Translations under genes and position numbers: made by a program
Shown here: one piece after another, positions 17,613 to 26,531 of the stretch
Position numbering within the stretch: the first letter of the stretch is position 1
Layout of the letters: each line of letters starts with the position of its first letter
Notes under the pieces: generated by a model
Told to the model about the DNA's origin: nothing
Databases searched by the model: none
What the model saw: the letters and a program-made list of their open reading frames with translations, nothing else
Assembly (NCBI RefSeq): GCF_000710775.1
Contig: NZ_JOJP01000001.1
Span: forward strand, 1,021,400-1,085,399
Direction: 5' to 3'
Source of the DNA: Endozoicomonas elysicola
Lineage (GTDB): Bacteria; Pseudomonadota; Gammaproteobacteria; Pseudomonadales; Endozoicomonadaceae
DNA: 64,000 nucleotides

Positions 17613-18541
17613 GTCATTCCTCTCCTGATAGCGGCCTGCAGCAGTCAGTGGCCGCTTTTATTGATTACCTTCGTTATGAAAAGCAACACTCACCTCATAC
17701 CCTGTCTGCCTACCAGGGCGATCTCACCCGGGTTATGCAACAGGCTACAGTCAGTGATATTCAGGACTGGGAAGTAATTTCAGAGAAGCAGTTGAAGTAC
17801 TGGCTGGGACTCTGGCATGAGGATGGATTATCCAGTCGAAGCCTGCAGCGGCTGATCTCTTCACTCCGTCGTTTTTATCAATACTTGTTAGCGCAGGGCG
17901 CTGTAGCTAATAACCCTGCCCAACTGTTACGGGCGCCCAAAACCGGCAGACCGCTGCCGGTCACACTGGATGCGGATCAGGTTAACAATCTGCTTGATGA
18001 TCAGTATGGTCAGGCGGATAGCGACCCTCTGAAGAGCCGGGATCTGGCCATACTGGAACTCTTTTATTCTTCAGGCTTACGCCTCGCTGAGCTGACAGCG
18101 CTGAATATTGAGAATTTCTCTGATGGGTTTTCACAGCTCAGGGTATTGGGGAAGCGCAGCAAAGAACGCATAGTTCCTGTTGGCAGTAAAGCGCGTCAAG
18201 CAGTTCAGCGGTGGTTATCATTTCGGGAACTGTTTGTAAAAAACGACAGTGGTAGTGCTCTGTTCCTGTCAAAGCTCGGACAGCGTATCAGTACCCGGCA
18301 GATTCAGAATCGTATTAAAGAGTTCGCTCGGGAAGCGGGTATGCCGGTGGGTGTTCACCCTCACATGTTAAGGCACTCTTTTGCCAGTCATATATTGGAG
18401 TCCAGTGGTGATCTGCGATCGGTGCAGGAACTCCTTGGCCACAGTGATATATCCACAACCCAGATCTACACCCATCTGGATTTTCAGCATCTGGCAGCGG
18501 TGTATGACAAGGCCCATCCCCGAGCAAAAAAGAAAAAGTAA
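17609..18541 (+). CDS. xerC: tyrosine recombinase XerC
   Basis: 310 residues. SAM-like N-terminal domain to about 95, then the catalytic domain with R158 (SGLRLAEL), K182, H252 and R255 (HMLRHSFASH), H278 (LGHSD) and nucleophile Y287 (TQIYTHL). With XerD it resolves chromosome dimers at dif. Start overlaps the DUF484 stop. Last gene of the cyaY-side block. Confidence 0.95.
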   Translation: MSHSSPDSGLQQSVAAFIDYLRYEKQHSPHTLSAYQGDLTRVMQQATVSDIQDWEVISEKQLKYWLGLWHEDGLSSRSLQRLISSLRRFYQYLLAQGAVANNPAQLLRAPKTGRPLPVTLDADQVNNLLDDQYGQADSDPLKSRDLAILELFYSSGLRLAELTALNIENFSDGFSQLRVLGKRSKERIVPVGSKARQAVQRWLSFRELFVKNDSGSALFLSKLGQRISTRQIQNRIKEFAREAGMPVGVHPHMLRHSFASHILESSGDLRSVQELLGHSDISTTQIYTHLDFQHLAAVYDKAHPRAKKKK

Positions 18542-18715
18542 GATTAAATCTCGATTAGTCATACTTAATTTTGTCTGCAGGCATAACAGGTGTCATACCG
18601 TCTGAATAACCTCTTAGTAACCTCAGCAGATTTCTAATTTCGATTGCGTCGATGCAGGTGTGATCTTTCAGATTAGACTGAATACTGAATTTTTACTTCA
18701 GGAGCGAGTCTTGTT

Positions 18716-20074
18716 ATGGCAGGGGCAGTGTTAGGGCAAAATATCGTTCAATATCCTGATTTAGGTTCTGGCCCCTTGAATGTGGATAGCAGGGGGAAGG
18801 CTTTCGGGAGTTCGGTAGAATCTTTGGATGATGGTTTGCCTGCTGGAGATCGAGAGGTACTCCAGTTTGATGGCAATGCTCCAACTGAAAAGGATAGAGT
18901 GGTTAGTGAGGTTGTCCAGAATGGCGATGGCTCAAATGAAAGGGCTGAAATTGATTGCCTGAAGAAGGAGATTGATGAGCTTGAAAAGGAAATTATGCAA
19001 CAGTCTGGCGAGTTCTCTCCAATCTCTGATGAAAAAATAAGGGACTATGAAGGTTGTATTCGCGGATTCAAGGGTGAAATTGATAACGTCCATAAGCAAA
19101 GAGAGCAATTAATAGCTTTGTTTTCCAGTGAATTTGTAGCTCCTTTAAAAGAATTGATCCAGATGCTTGGAGAGTTTAGGGAGGACGATTTTGATAAGGT
19201 GCATTTGTGCCATCTAGATCAGCGAACACCAGTTTCTGCGGAAAGCATATTTTATGCTTCTGATATTGGAGTGGGCTTATCTGGTATACCAACCGCTTTT
19301 ACATGGGATGATGTGCCCTTTTCTGCGATAGAAAGCATGTTCAATAATTTGGATGTTTCAGCATATCATGGAGAGGGAGCTTTTGTTGATAGTGTAGTTA
19401 CACAGCCTTCTGTCCCGCAGCCGTTTATTCAGGGAAACGCTAAGCAGAAATATACTCCGATACCAGGGCAGGATATGGGTACGGCAGAGCGTCATTCTGC
19501 AGCTCCTGTGCAAGGGTCTATAGCCGCGCCATCTACTGATTTTGTTCCGGCGAGTGACTCTGAAAATCCGAGAGTTGTACCAGACGCTGCCAGTATGAAT
19601 AAAGGTGAGGTTTTTCCGTTTTCTGGGCAGTCGGATGTAGTCAGAGAGAGCCAGATACTGGATGAAAATAAGCTGCAGGATAACACCAGAAAAAGTATTT
19701 TTATATGGAAGCTATTTGAGAAACTGTTAGATGCTTGTCCAGCCAGTCTTAAGGGAAGTTCTGAAGTTGAAGCAGGTTTGAAAACTCAGGTATTAGAAAA
19801 CCTTAAAAAAGAAGAGTCTCTTTCGTCGGTCGCTAGAGATAATCAACTAGAGGCTCTTAAAGAGAGGAAAAAAAGGCTAGAAAATATACGTTCTTATTTT
19901 AAAGAATTATCTGTAGCCAGCGAATGGATGAGGAAGATGGAGCTATTTGTAAATAGAAAAGAGGCTCTGAAAGGAATAGCTAAGGATGGTGGTGGCAGTG
20001 CTCATGATGATTCCCGTATGAATGATAAAAGTCAAAAGCCACTGCCGCAGGCCGATCTCGTTGTTCATGCTTAA
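18716..20074 (+). CDS. orphan coiled-coil protein, effector-like
   Basis: 452 residues, not recognised. CAGGAG lies 11 nt before the ATG. No signal peptide or membrane segment. Predicted coiled coils lie near residues 78-140 (acidic/basic heptads, LKKEIDELEKEI) and 365-425 (NQLEALKERKKRLENI). The middle (210-330) is Pro/Ser-rich and low-complexity. The lower GC and AT-rich codons differ from xerC just upstream. Isolated between two housekeeping genes, it resembles the other single-gene accessory insertions of this window and may be a secreted effector; nothing in the sequence proves that. Confidence 0.6.
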   Translation: MAGAVLGQNIVQYPDLGSGPLNVDSRGKAFGSSVESLDDGLPAGDREVLQFDGNAPTEKDRVVSEVVQNGDGSNERAEIDCLKKEIDELEKEIMQQSGEFSPISDEKIRDYEGCIRGFKGEIDNVHKQREQLIALFSSEFVAPLKELIQMLGEFREDDFDKVHLCHLDQRTPVSAESIFYASDIGVGLSGIPTAFTWDDVPFSAIESMFNNLDVSAYHGEGAFVDSVVTQPSVPQPFIQGNAKQKYTPIPGQDMGTAERHSAAPVQGSIAAPSTDFVPASDSENPRVVPDAASMNKGEVFPFSGQSDVVRESQILDENKLQDNTRKSIFIWKLFEKLLDACPASLKGSSEVEAGLKTQVLENLKKEESLSSVARDNQLEALKERKKRLENIRSYFKELSVASEWMRKMELFVNRKEALKGIAKDGGGSAHDDSRMNDKSQKPLPQADLVVHA

Positions 20075-20147
20075 GATGCTAAAAGGTATCAGTCGAAGCT
20101 GGTGGAGTAATTACCTGAATGAAGTGGTTCGCTAATTACTTAATCCG

Positions 20148-20181
20148 TAACCCGCAAGAGCCTGAAAGCACTTACGGGTTA
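20148..20181. terminator. hairpin between convergent genes
   Basis: TAACCCG (20148-20154) pairs with CGGGTTA (20175-20181); flanking CCG/TGG extend it with one G-U. It lies between the convergent coiled-coil and DASS genes. Confidence 0.4.
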
Positions 20182-20196
20182 TGGTTGATGGGCTGC

Positions 20197-21687
20197 TTAA
20201 ATTAAGAACTGGCCAATCAGGAAGTAACCCACCAGTGTTACCAGAATAATCCCCATAATATTCAGGGCAAAACCAGCCTTCACCATATCTTTGATTTCCA
20301 GTTTTCCTGAACCAAAGACAATCGCGTTAGGTGGTGTGGCGACCGGCATCATAAAGGCAAAGCTACAGGCCAGTGCAGCTGGTGCAGCGAGCATTACCGG
20401 ATCAATTCCAAGTGTGACGCCCAGTGCACCCATCAGAGGGAGGAAGCCTGCAGCTGTGGCGGTATTACTGGTCAGCTCGGTGAGGAAGGTAATAACCGTT
20501 ACCACAAAAGCCACCACCAGAAGTACTGGCATACCGTTGGCTATGCTCATGGCTTCTGCAACCCAGCCGGCCAGACCCGTACTCTTGATTTGCGCTGCCA
20601 GAGTGAGACCTCCACCAAACAGCATCAATACACCCCAGGGGATTTCCCGGGCTTTCTCCCAGGACATTACATAGACTCGTTTGTCCTGCTTAACTGGAAT
20701 AATAAACAGGCTGATGGTCGCTGCGATGGCAATGATCGTATCTGACAGTCCGGGAATATAATCTTTCAGGAACGGTCTCAGAATCCAGGACAGGGCGGTC
20801 ACTGTAAATATGACTGCAACGGTTTTTTCTCCGCGGCTCATCGGGCCCAGGTCGGTCAGTTGCTGACGGAATAGGCCTCTGGCTTCCGGGTTTTCCTCAT
20901 TGGAAAGCTTAAAACCAAAACGTGTGAGCCAAATCCAGGTGACAACCAGCATGAGTATGCTCATGGGCAGGCCCACCATCATCCACTGGGCAAAACCAAC
21001 TTCCATGTTGTAATTTTCAGACAGGAATGCTGCCAGCAGAGCATTGGGTGGTGTACCGATCAAGGTCGCCAGACCGCCAATACTGGCACTGTAAGCAATA
21101 GCCAGAAGCAGAGCTTTGGAAAAAGCACTGTTTTCAGCTTCATTGCTACCACTGACCATTGATGCAACGGATAAACCAATAGGCAGCATCATAACGCTGG
21201 TTGCGGTATTGGAGACCCACATACTCAGAAAGGCGGTGGCTATCATAAAGCCGGCAATCTGCATGTCGGGCCTGACACCGGTTTTCAGCATGATATGCAA
21301 TGCGATTCGTTTGTGAAGATTCCAGCGTTCCATCGCCATACCCAGCATAAATCCACCAAAGAAAAGGTAGATCGTAGGATGCGCATAAGGGGCTGTAACT
21401 TCTTTAATACTGGCAATTCCCAGCAGAGGAACAATCATCATGGGCAATAATGAAGTGACCGGAATGGGCACGACTTCCGATACCCACCAGATGGCCATCA
21501 TGGTGGCCACACCCACCATATACCAGGCGTGCAGCTCCATACCGGCTGGAGGTGGAACTACCAGAGTAAGCAGTAAGACCAGTGGCCCTGCAAACAGAGA
21601 GAGCCAGTAGAGCGCACCGGGAGAAGATCGTTTAAAGGCCGTATTTTTTTTTGTCACAGTATCAGATCCATTGCGGTTTATACGCAT
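20197..21687 (-). CDS. DASS/SLC13 sodium:dicarboxylate-type anion symporter
   Basis: 496 residues, about 11 transmembrane segments. The two SNT substrate/sodium signatures are present: SNTATSVMMLPIG (from residue 159) and TSNTATAAGFLPL in the second repeat, as in VcINDY-type carriers of succinate, malate or citrate. The ATG at 21687 lacks a good ribosome-binding site; an internal GTG at 21657 (GGA 9 nt upstream) is an alternative that would fit a class II FNR promoter. An exact FNR-type box lies 30 bp upstream of the ATG, suggesting oxygen-dependent control of C4-dicarboxylate uptake. Confidence 0.88.
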   Translation of the reverse strand: MRINRNGSDTVTKKNTAFKRSSPGALYWLSLFAGPLVLLLTLVVPPPAGMELHAWYMVGVATMMAIWWVSEVVPIPVTSLLPMMIVPLLGIASIKEVTAPYAHPTIYLFFGGFMLGMAMERWNLHKRIALHIMLKTGVRPDMQIAGFMIATAFLSMWVSNTATSVMMLPIGLSVASMVSGSNEAENSAFSKALLLAIAYSASIGGLATLIGTPPNALLAAFLSENYNMEVGFAQWMMVGLPMSILMLVVTWIWLTRFGFKLSNEENPEARGLFRQQLTDLGPMSRGEKTVAVIFTVTALSWILRPFLKDYIPGLSDTIIAIAATISLFIIPVKQDKRVYVMSWEKAREIPWGVLMLFGGGLTLAAQIKSTGLAGWVAEAMSIANGMPVLLVVAFVVTVITFLTELTSNTATAAGFLPLMGALGVTLGIDPVMLAAPAALACSFAFMMPVATPPNAIVFGSGKLEIKDMVKAGFALNIMGIILVTLVGYFLIGQFLI

Positions 21688-21716
21688 AGTGTCTTTTATT
21701 TTTTAAAATGCGGATA

Positions 21717-21730
21717 TTGATCTATATCAA
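21717..21730. promoter_or_regulatory. FNR/Anr-type binding site before the DASS transporter
   Basis: TTGAT-CTAT-ATCAA is an exact FNR consensus palindrome centred 36 bp upstream of the annotated ATG of the anion transporter. If activation is class II (centre at -41.5), transcription would start near the ATG and translation at the GTG 30 bp further on. Confidence 0.6.
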
Positions 21731-21795
21731 TACGTCTGTTGTTATTTGTCTGTGTTTGTTATTTTTGGGGGGAGTGTGTTTTTGAGGAATGTAAA

Positions 21796-23103
21796 TTACA
21801 GACCCCTTGTTGGGCTTAACTGTGCTTTAGGTATCATTTTAATTATTGCTCTCAGCGGTATTTTTTGATCTCTCATCATGGGTGGTTGGCAATTAGTTAT
21901 AAATTCTTTCACTTCAAATTTTATTTCATGGTTGGAACATGCTCGATACTTAGCCAGTTTATGTAAATCCCTGTCGCAGTGATGAGGGGGCTGTATACGT
22001 CTACATTCTTGGCTGTACCTGGCAGTACGAAGCTTATTCTGGTTAACTCTATTGGTGTCATCCAGTCTGTGTATAAACTTTCGTCCGTTAGCCTTTACAA
22101 CTCTGGATCGATAATTTAATAGCTCATTTTGGACTGCATAGATAAACAGGTTAGAAAAACGTCGTTCATTCCCTTTTTGATATCTCTCTTTGTAGTTTTC
22201 CAAGTTCTGATCAAAGGCTTCATAGCCGTCATGTGTGACTTTTAGAGCAACAATATGTTCATCACTGAAGAAGTGGAAAATACGAGTCTGGCTTCTTTCG
22301 GAAACACTCTCTCCAATCTTGATTATGAATAAATAAAAGCCCTCATAGGTTAAACTCAGTGGGTAGGGTTTTGTTTGATAAAAGGGTGGATCTACTGTTG
22401 GATTATTACGTACTAATAAGTGACAACTCTTGAGCATACTTTGAAATTTGATAATGTGAGAAAGCTGTGTGAGCCTGGGTGACTGCAATAATAAGATCAG
22501 CTCGATAAATGGCCTTATTTTTAATAAGAAATGAGTGTCTTTATCAATATTTTGTGAATTGGCTCTGGCTTTATTTTGAGCTCGGAGGATTGCGCGGCCC
22601 AAACTTTTATAATGTTTCTCCCAAAAGACCCAACCAATTTCTGAGTTCTGGCTAATACTTTCCATTAAAGCGTTGAATTCTTCGCTTCTACCCATTAACT
22701 CATAAAGTACGTAGCTGGAGGCCAGGCCATAACAGCACCCGTCACTGAAATTGTATGGCTGATCGGCTTCACCAAATTCTCTGGCAATATCCATCAGGTT
22801 TTTTACAAGAAAAGGAAGCCTCTGTTGGGGCTCATTTCGTGACTGCTCAATAACTTGCTTGCGTAATGAGAGGCTTTCACGGTGAGTGACTAAGTGAATA
22901 ATAGGGCGAACAATCGATACCCTGAAACGATTTGCCAAAGTGTTAGGCTGCAGAGTATGACTTTTCTTTTCGGTCAACTGTTTCAACGTCGGTGTGACTT
23001 GATCTACATCTTGGCTCCAGAGCCTTCTTGTTCTTTCGCTGAAATCCTTATCTTCAGAGGTGACTTGAGCATATGTTGGTTTTGATAGTGGAAGGAGTTC
23101 CAT
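21796..23103 (-). CDS. putative YopT/C58-like cysteine protease, effector-like
   Basis: 435 residues, no signal peptide. A candidate papain-like triad is visible: Cys123/124 in SDGCCYGLASSYV, His283 in SDEHIVALKV, and Asp298 in YEAFDQN. The order, the helix after the Cys, the strand after the His and the 15-residue His-Asp spacing match YopT/AvrPphB (C58) and related effector proteases (YopT: C139, H258, D274). The remaining sequence is unfamiliar, and the basic, His/Cys-rich C-terminus (residues 345-435) may bind metal or membrane. AT-rich and isolated. Function as a host-targeted protease is inference. Confidence 0.5.
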   Translation of the reverse strand: MELLPLSKPTYAQVTSEDKDFSERTRRLWSQDVDQVTPTLKQLTEKKSHTLQPNTLANRFRVSIVRPIIHLVTHRESLSLRKQVIEQSRNEPQQRLPFLVKNLMDIAREFGEADQPYNFSDGCCYGLASSYVLYELMGRSEEFNALMESISQNSEIGWVFWEKHYKSLGRAILRAQNKARANSQNIDKDTHFLLKIRPFIELILLLQSPRLTQLSHIIKFQSMLKSCHLLVRNNPTVDPPFYQTKPYPLSLTYEGFYLFIIKIGESVSERSQTRIFHFFSDEHIVALKVTHDGYEAFDQNLENYKERYQKGNERRFSNLFIYAVQNELLNYRSRVVKANGRKFIHRLDDTNRVNQNKLRTARYSQECRRIQPPHHCDRDLHKLAKYRACSNHEIKFEVKEFITNCQPPMMRDQKIPLRAIIKMIPKAQLSPTRGL

Positions 23104-23305
23104 ATTTACATCTATATATCATTTTTTTGATGGTGCAGCTCCTTAAAGCTTAGCGCCTCTCTATGAGTGTCTCTGTAACGATTGTGAAAGGATGATAGCT
23201 ACTCTTTGATAAATCCGTAGCTATTGTAGTCACCAGGGAGCGCTATTAGCTGGTTGGATGTCCAGTTGGTTACGCCCCTGGCTATAAGATGAGCTTAAGG
23301 GTTAC

Positions 23306-24715
23306 TCATTTAGCAACATTACCTGCAACATTCAGTGCATCCCAGGTACGGGCAAAGGGTGGTGCATAACAGAAATCCATCATTCCCAGATCTTCCGTTG
23401 TTAAGCCACCTTTAATGGCCGCAACCAGCGCATCAACCCTTAATACCGCACCTCGACCACCGGCAACCTGGCCACCAAGTAGCTTTTTGCTGACGGTTTC
23501 ATAAACCAGCTTCACCAGAATATCAGACTGGTCCGGATAGTAGTTAGTGTGGTCCTTGTCCTTGATAACGACTGTCTGGTAGTCAATACCCTGCTCTTTG
23601 GCGTCCCGCTCGCTTAGCCCAACCCGACCTGCTTCCAGGCTTAGGACTTTGACACAAGCTGCACCGTAAGCACCGGGGAAGTGTTTGTCTAAACCACCCA
23701 TCACCTCACCGGCCAAACGACCCATTTTATTGGCATATGTCGCCAAGGGAATCCACACGGCTTTATCCAGCTGTCCATGGATAACCGTGGCACAGTCACC
23801 GGCAGAAAAGATATTGGGGATACTGGTTCTGCCTTGATCATCGGTAACAATGGCACCGTTGGCCAGCATATCCAGACCAAGGTCTCTGACCAGTCGGGTA
23901 TTGGGGCGAACGCCGGTACAGAGCACCACCAGGTCTGCCTGATACTGGCCTTTGTCGGTGGTTAATAAAAGCCGGTGGTCGTTATCTTCTTTCAACGATA
24001 GAACCGATTCCTGCCAGTGGCATTGAACCCCTGCTTTGTTAAGGGCGTCCATCACCCATTCCGCTACTTCCTGATCGAAAGTGCCGGCCAGTGGGTGTGA
24101 AGCGCTTTCAATGATGCGAACGTTCTTACCCTGTCGTTCAAGAGCTTCTGCCATTTCAAGACCGATATAGCCGGCACCGATAATGGCAACCTCCCTGACT
24201 TCCGGATTCGTAATGGTTTCTTTTAGATAGATACCATCATTCATGGTTTTGACACAGTAAACCCGGCCATCCTTCAACCCTTCCTTAAGGCCGGGAACCG
24301 GCGGGATGACGGGCTCGGCCCCGGTCGCAATCAACAGGCGGTCATAAGGCTGTTCAAAGTACTCGCCAGTGGCCAGGTTATGCACATGAACGGTCTGTTC
24401 TTCAATATTGATTTGCGTAACCTGGTGGCGGGTTCGTACATCAATCCCCCTGGCGGCAAACTGCTCGGGAGAAAACTCGGACATCTCACTGGCGTCGGAA
24501 AAGAAATCACCCACGTAATAGGGTAGGCCACAGGCGCCAAAAGAGATCACGTCCGATTGTTCAAAGACCATGACGGTAGCATCTTTTGCCACCCGGCGGG
24601 CTTTGGCAGCGGCACTCATGCCCGCTGCCTCACCACCGATAATCACGATTCTGAGTGGCTCAGACGTCGTGGATTGATTCAGTTCAGGCTCTCGTTTTTC
24701 AGAATAAGCAGACAT
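23306..24715 (-). CDS. CoA-disulfide reductase-like FAD/NAD(P)H oxidoreductase
   Basis: 469 residues. FAD-binding GGEAAGMSAAAKARR at 28-41, single redox Cys62 in SFGACGLPYYVGD (the CoADR/Nox signature, which forms a mixed disulfide with CoA), NAD-binding GAGYIGLEMAE near residue 180, and the second FAD motif SAGDCA. The C-terminal dimer domain is complete. Its start codon overlaps the tcyP stop at 24715, so the cystine importer and this disulfide reductase are co-translated. It may reduce CoA disulfide or other low-molecular-weight disulfides; NADH oxidase activity is an alternative. Confidence 0.85.
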   Translation of the reverse strand: MSAYSEKREPELNQSTTSEPLRIVIIGGEAAGMSAAAKARRVAKDATVMVFEQSDVISFGACGLPYYVGDFFSDASEMSEFSPEQFAARGIDVRTRHQVTQINIEEQTVHVHNLATGEYFEQPYDRLLIATGAEPVIPPVPGLKEGLKDGRVYCVKTMNDGIYLKETITNPEVREVAIIGAGYIGLEMAEALERQGKNVRIIESASHPLAGTFDQEVAEWVMDALNKAGVQCHWQESVLSLKEDNDHRLLLTTDKGQYQADLVVLCTGVRPNTRLVRDLGLDMLANGAIVTDDQGRTSIPNIFSAGDCATVIHGQLDKAVWIPLATYANKMGRLAGEVMGGLDKHFPGAYGAACVKVLSLEAGRVGLSERDAKEQGIDYQTVVIKDKDHTNYYPDQSDILVKLVYETVSKKLLGGQVAGGRGAVLRVDALVAAIKGGLTTEDLGMMDFCYAPPFARTWDALNVAGNVAK

Positions 24716-26112
24716 CAGGAAACTGCATCCATATCCAGTTCAAGGGAATCATTGCTGTTGAAGGTTTCCATATCTACCTCTCCCATGGCACGGCCACTGA
24801 CAAAACCGGTGGTAATGGCACCACTGACATTGACGGCAGTACGACCCATATCGATCAATGGTTCAATGGAAATCAACAAACCAGCCAGCTCAACAGGAAG
24901 ACCCAGGGCAGAGAGAACAATCAGTGCAGCAAAGGTTGCGCCGCCACCCACACCTGCTACACCGAATGAGCCAATGGCGATAGTAACAATCAGGGTGCCG
25001 ATAAAGCTCAGGCTGGTTGGATCAATGCCCACTGTTGGTGCAATCATCACTGCCAGCATGGCCGGATAAATGCCCGCACAGCCATTCTGCCCAATTGTGG
25101 TACCGAAGGACGCAGCAAAGTTGGATACCCCTTCAGACACACCAAGACGCTGAGTCAGGGTCTGAATGGTCAGCGGCATGGTGCCTGCACTGCTCCGTGA
25201 GGTAAAAGCAAAGGTAAGTACCGGCAGGATTTTCTTGATGAACTGGATCGGGCTGGCACCCACCATGGTCACCATGATCAGGTGAACCACAAAGACCGCA
25301 ATCAGAGCCGCATAGGATGCGATGACAAACTGGATCAGTTGCAGAATATCGGTGAAGTTACTGCCTGCCACGACTTTGGTCATCAACGCGAGGATGCCAA
25401 AGGGCGTCAGTCTCAATACCATCGTCACGATACGCATCACGATGGCGTGAGCAACCTCAACGGTTCGTTCAAAGTGACCGGCTACTTCAGGCTGTTTGCG
25501 GTGTAGACCGAGTACAGCGACACCAATAAAGGCTGAGAAAATCACCACGCCAATAATGGACGTACTGCGGGCTCCGGTCATATCCAGGAATGGATTAGAC
25601 GGGATCAGGCTGATCAGCATATTGGGAATGGAGAGGTTTTCCACCCGGGTGACAGTGGACAGCAGCTGCTCACCTCTTGCTGCTTCGCGAACCCCGGAAG
25701 TAATGGACTCAGCACTCAAACCGAAACCAAGGGCGGAAATAATACCAATGGCTGCCGCGATGGAAACGGTCACCATCAGCAGTGCCAGAATCCAGCCACT
25801 GATTTTGCCAAGCGTGCCGGCACCCTTCAGCTTCAGAATGGCTGAAATGACAGAAACCATGACCAGTGGCACAACAATCATCTTCAACAGGCCAACATAA
25901 CCGTTACCGACAATATTGAACCAGCTAATGGACTCAGTCAGGATTTCGGAAGGGTAACCATAAAACAGCTGCAGACAGGCACCGTAACCAACCCCCATAC
26001 CCAGTGCAATAAAGACCCGCCGGGTGAAAGGCATGTACTGCTTCTGGAAACGGTAGAGGAGGTAGAGTAACCCCACCATAATAAGGATATTGGCCAGTAC
26101 TGCTAATGACAT
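24715..26112 (-). CDS. tcyP: L-cystine:cation symporter TcyP (YdjN)
   Basis: 465 residues, a DAACS-family (glutamate transporter fold) carrier. It aligns by eye along its whole length with E. coli YdjN/TcyP: SWFNIVGNGYV, KISGWIL, LISLIPSNPFLDMTGA, the FAFTSRSSAGTMPL hairpin tip, FGTTIGQNGCAGIYPAML and the C-terminal ISIEPLIDMGRTAVNVSG. It imports cystine. First gene of a two-gene operon with the disulfide reductase. Confidence 0.92.
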   Translation of the reverse strand: MSLAVLANILIMVGLLYLLYRFQKQYMPFTRRVFIALGMGVGYGACLQLFYGYPSEILTESISWFNIVGNGYVGLLKMIVVPLVMVSVISAILKLKGAGTLGKISGWILALLMVTVSIAAAIGIISALGFGLSAESITSGVREAARGEQLLSTVTRVENLSIPNMLISLIPSNPFLDMTGARSTSIIGVVIFSAFIGVAVLGLHRKQPEVAGHFERTVEVAHAIVMRIVTMVLRLTPFGILALMTKVVAGSNFTDILQLIQFVIASYAALIAVFVVHLIMVTMVGASPIQFIKKILPVLTFAFTSRSSAGTMPLTIQTLTQRLGVSEGVSNFAASFGTTIGQNGCAGIYPAMLAVMIAPTVGIDPTSLSFIGTLIVTIAIGSFGVAGVGGGATFAALIVLSALGLPVELAGLLISIEPLIDMGRTAVNVSGAITTGFVSGRAMGEVDMETFNSNDSLELDMDAVS

Positions 26113-26531
26113 GGTTCTTATTCCCTTCCTGTTTTAAAGGTGTTATTTGCTTAGGGCCTGCTTATGGCTGGCACTGAGATATCCTCAACCCATGACTCTA
26201 TATAAGATTTTTTCAGGGCTCTGAGTTGAGACGTAAGATCTTTGACTTTAGTTCCGCAAGGTGGCTTTGAGATCAACTGCCTGCAGCAGCAGGTCGGCCA
26301 TTATTCAATAAATTAACGGTGTGCGATAGCATGGTAACCCGCTGTTTTTTAGAATATTTTTTTGTAATAACTGTGGTTTTTAGGAATAAGGAGGAGTGTA
26401 CCTGACGGGGCTTTGAATAAGTAGATATTGGTTAAACAAGCAAACAACTTCTTGTGAAAGTGGCCTGCCTGCTTTTTAGAAAGTGATAAATAGTCAGAGT
26501 TGTAAGTGAAAATAACGCCATTTGACTAGAA
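26113..26531. other. intergenic region upstream of tcyP and an orphan gene
   Basis: About 420 bp, AT-rich; no gene, clear terminator or operator recognised. Confidence 0.4.
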
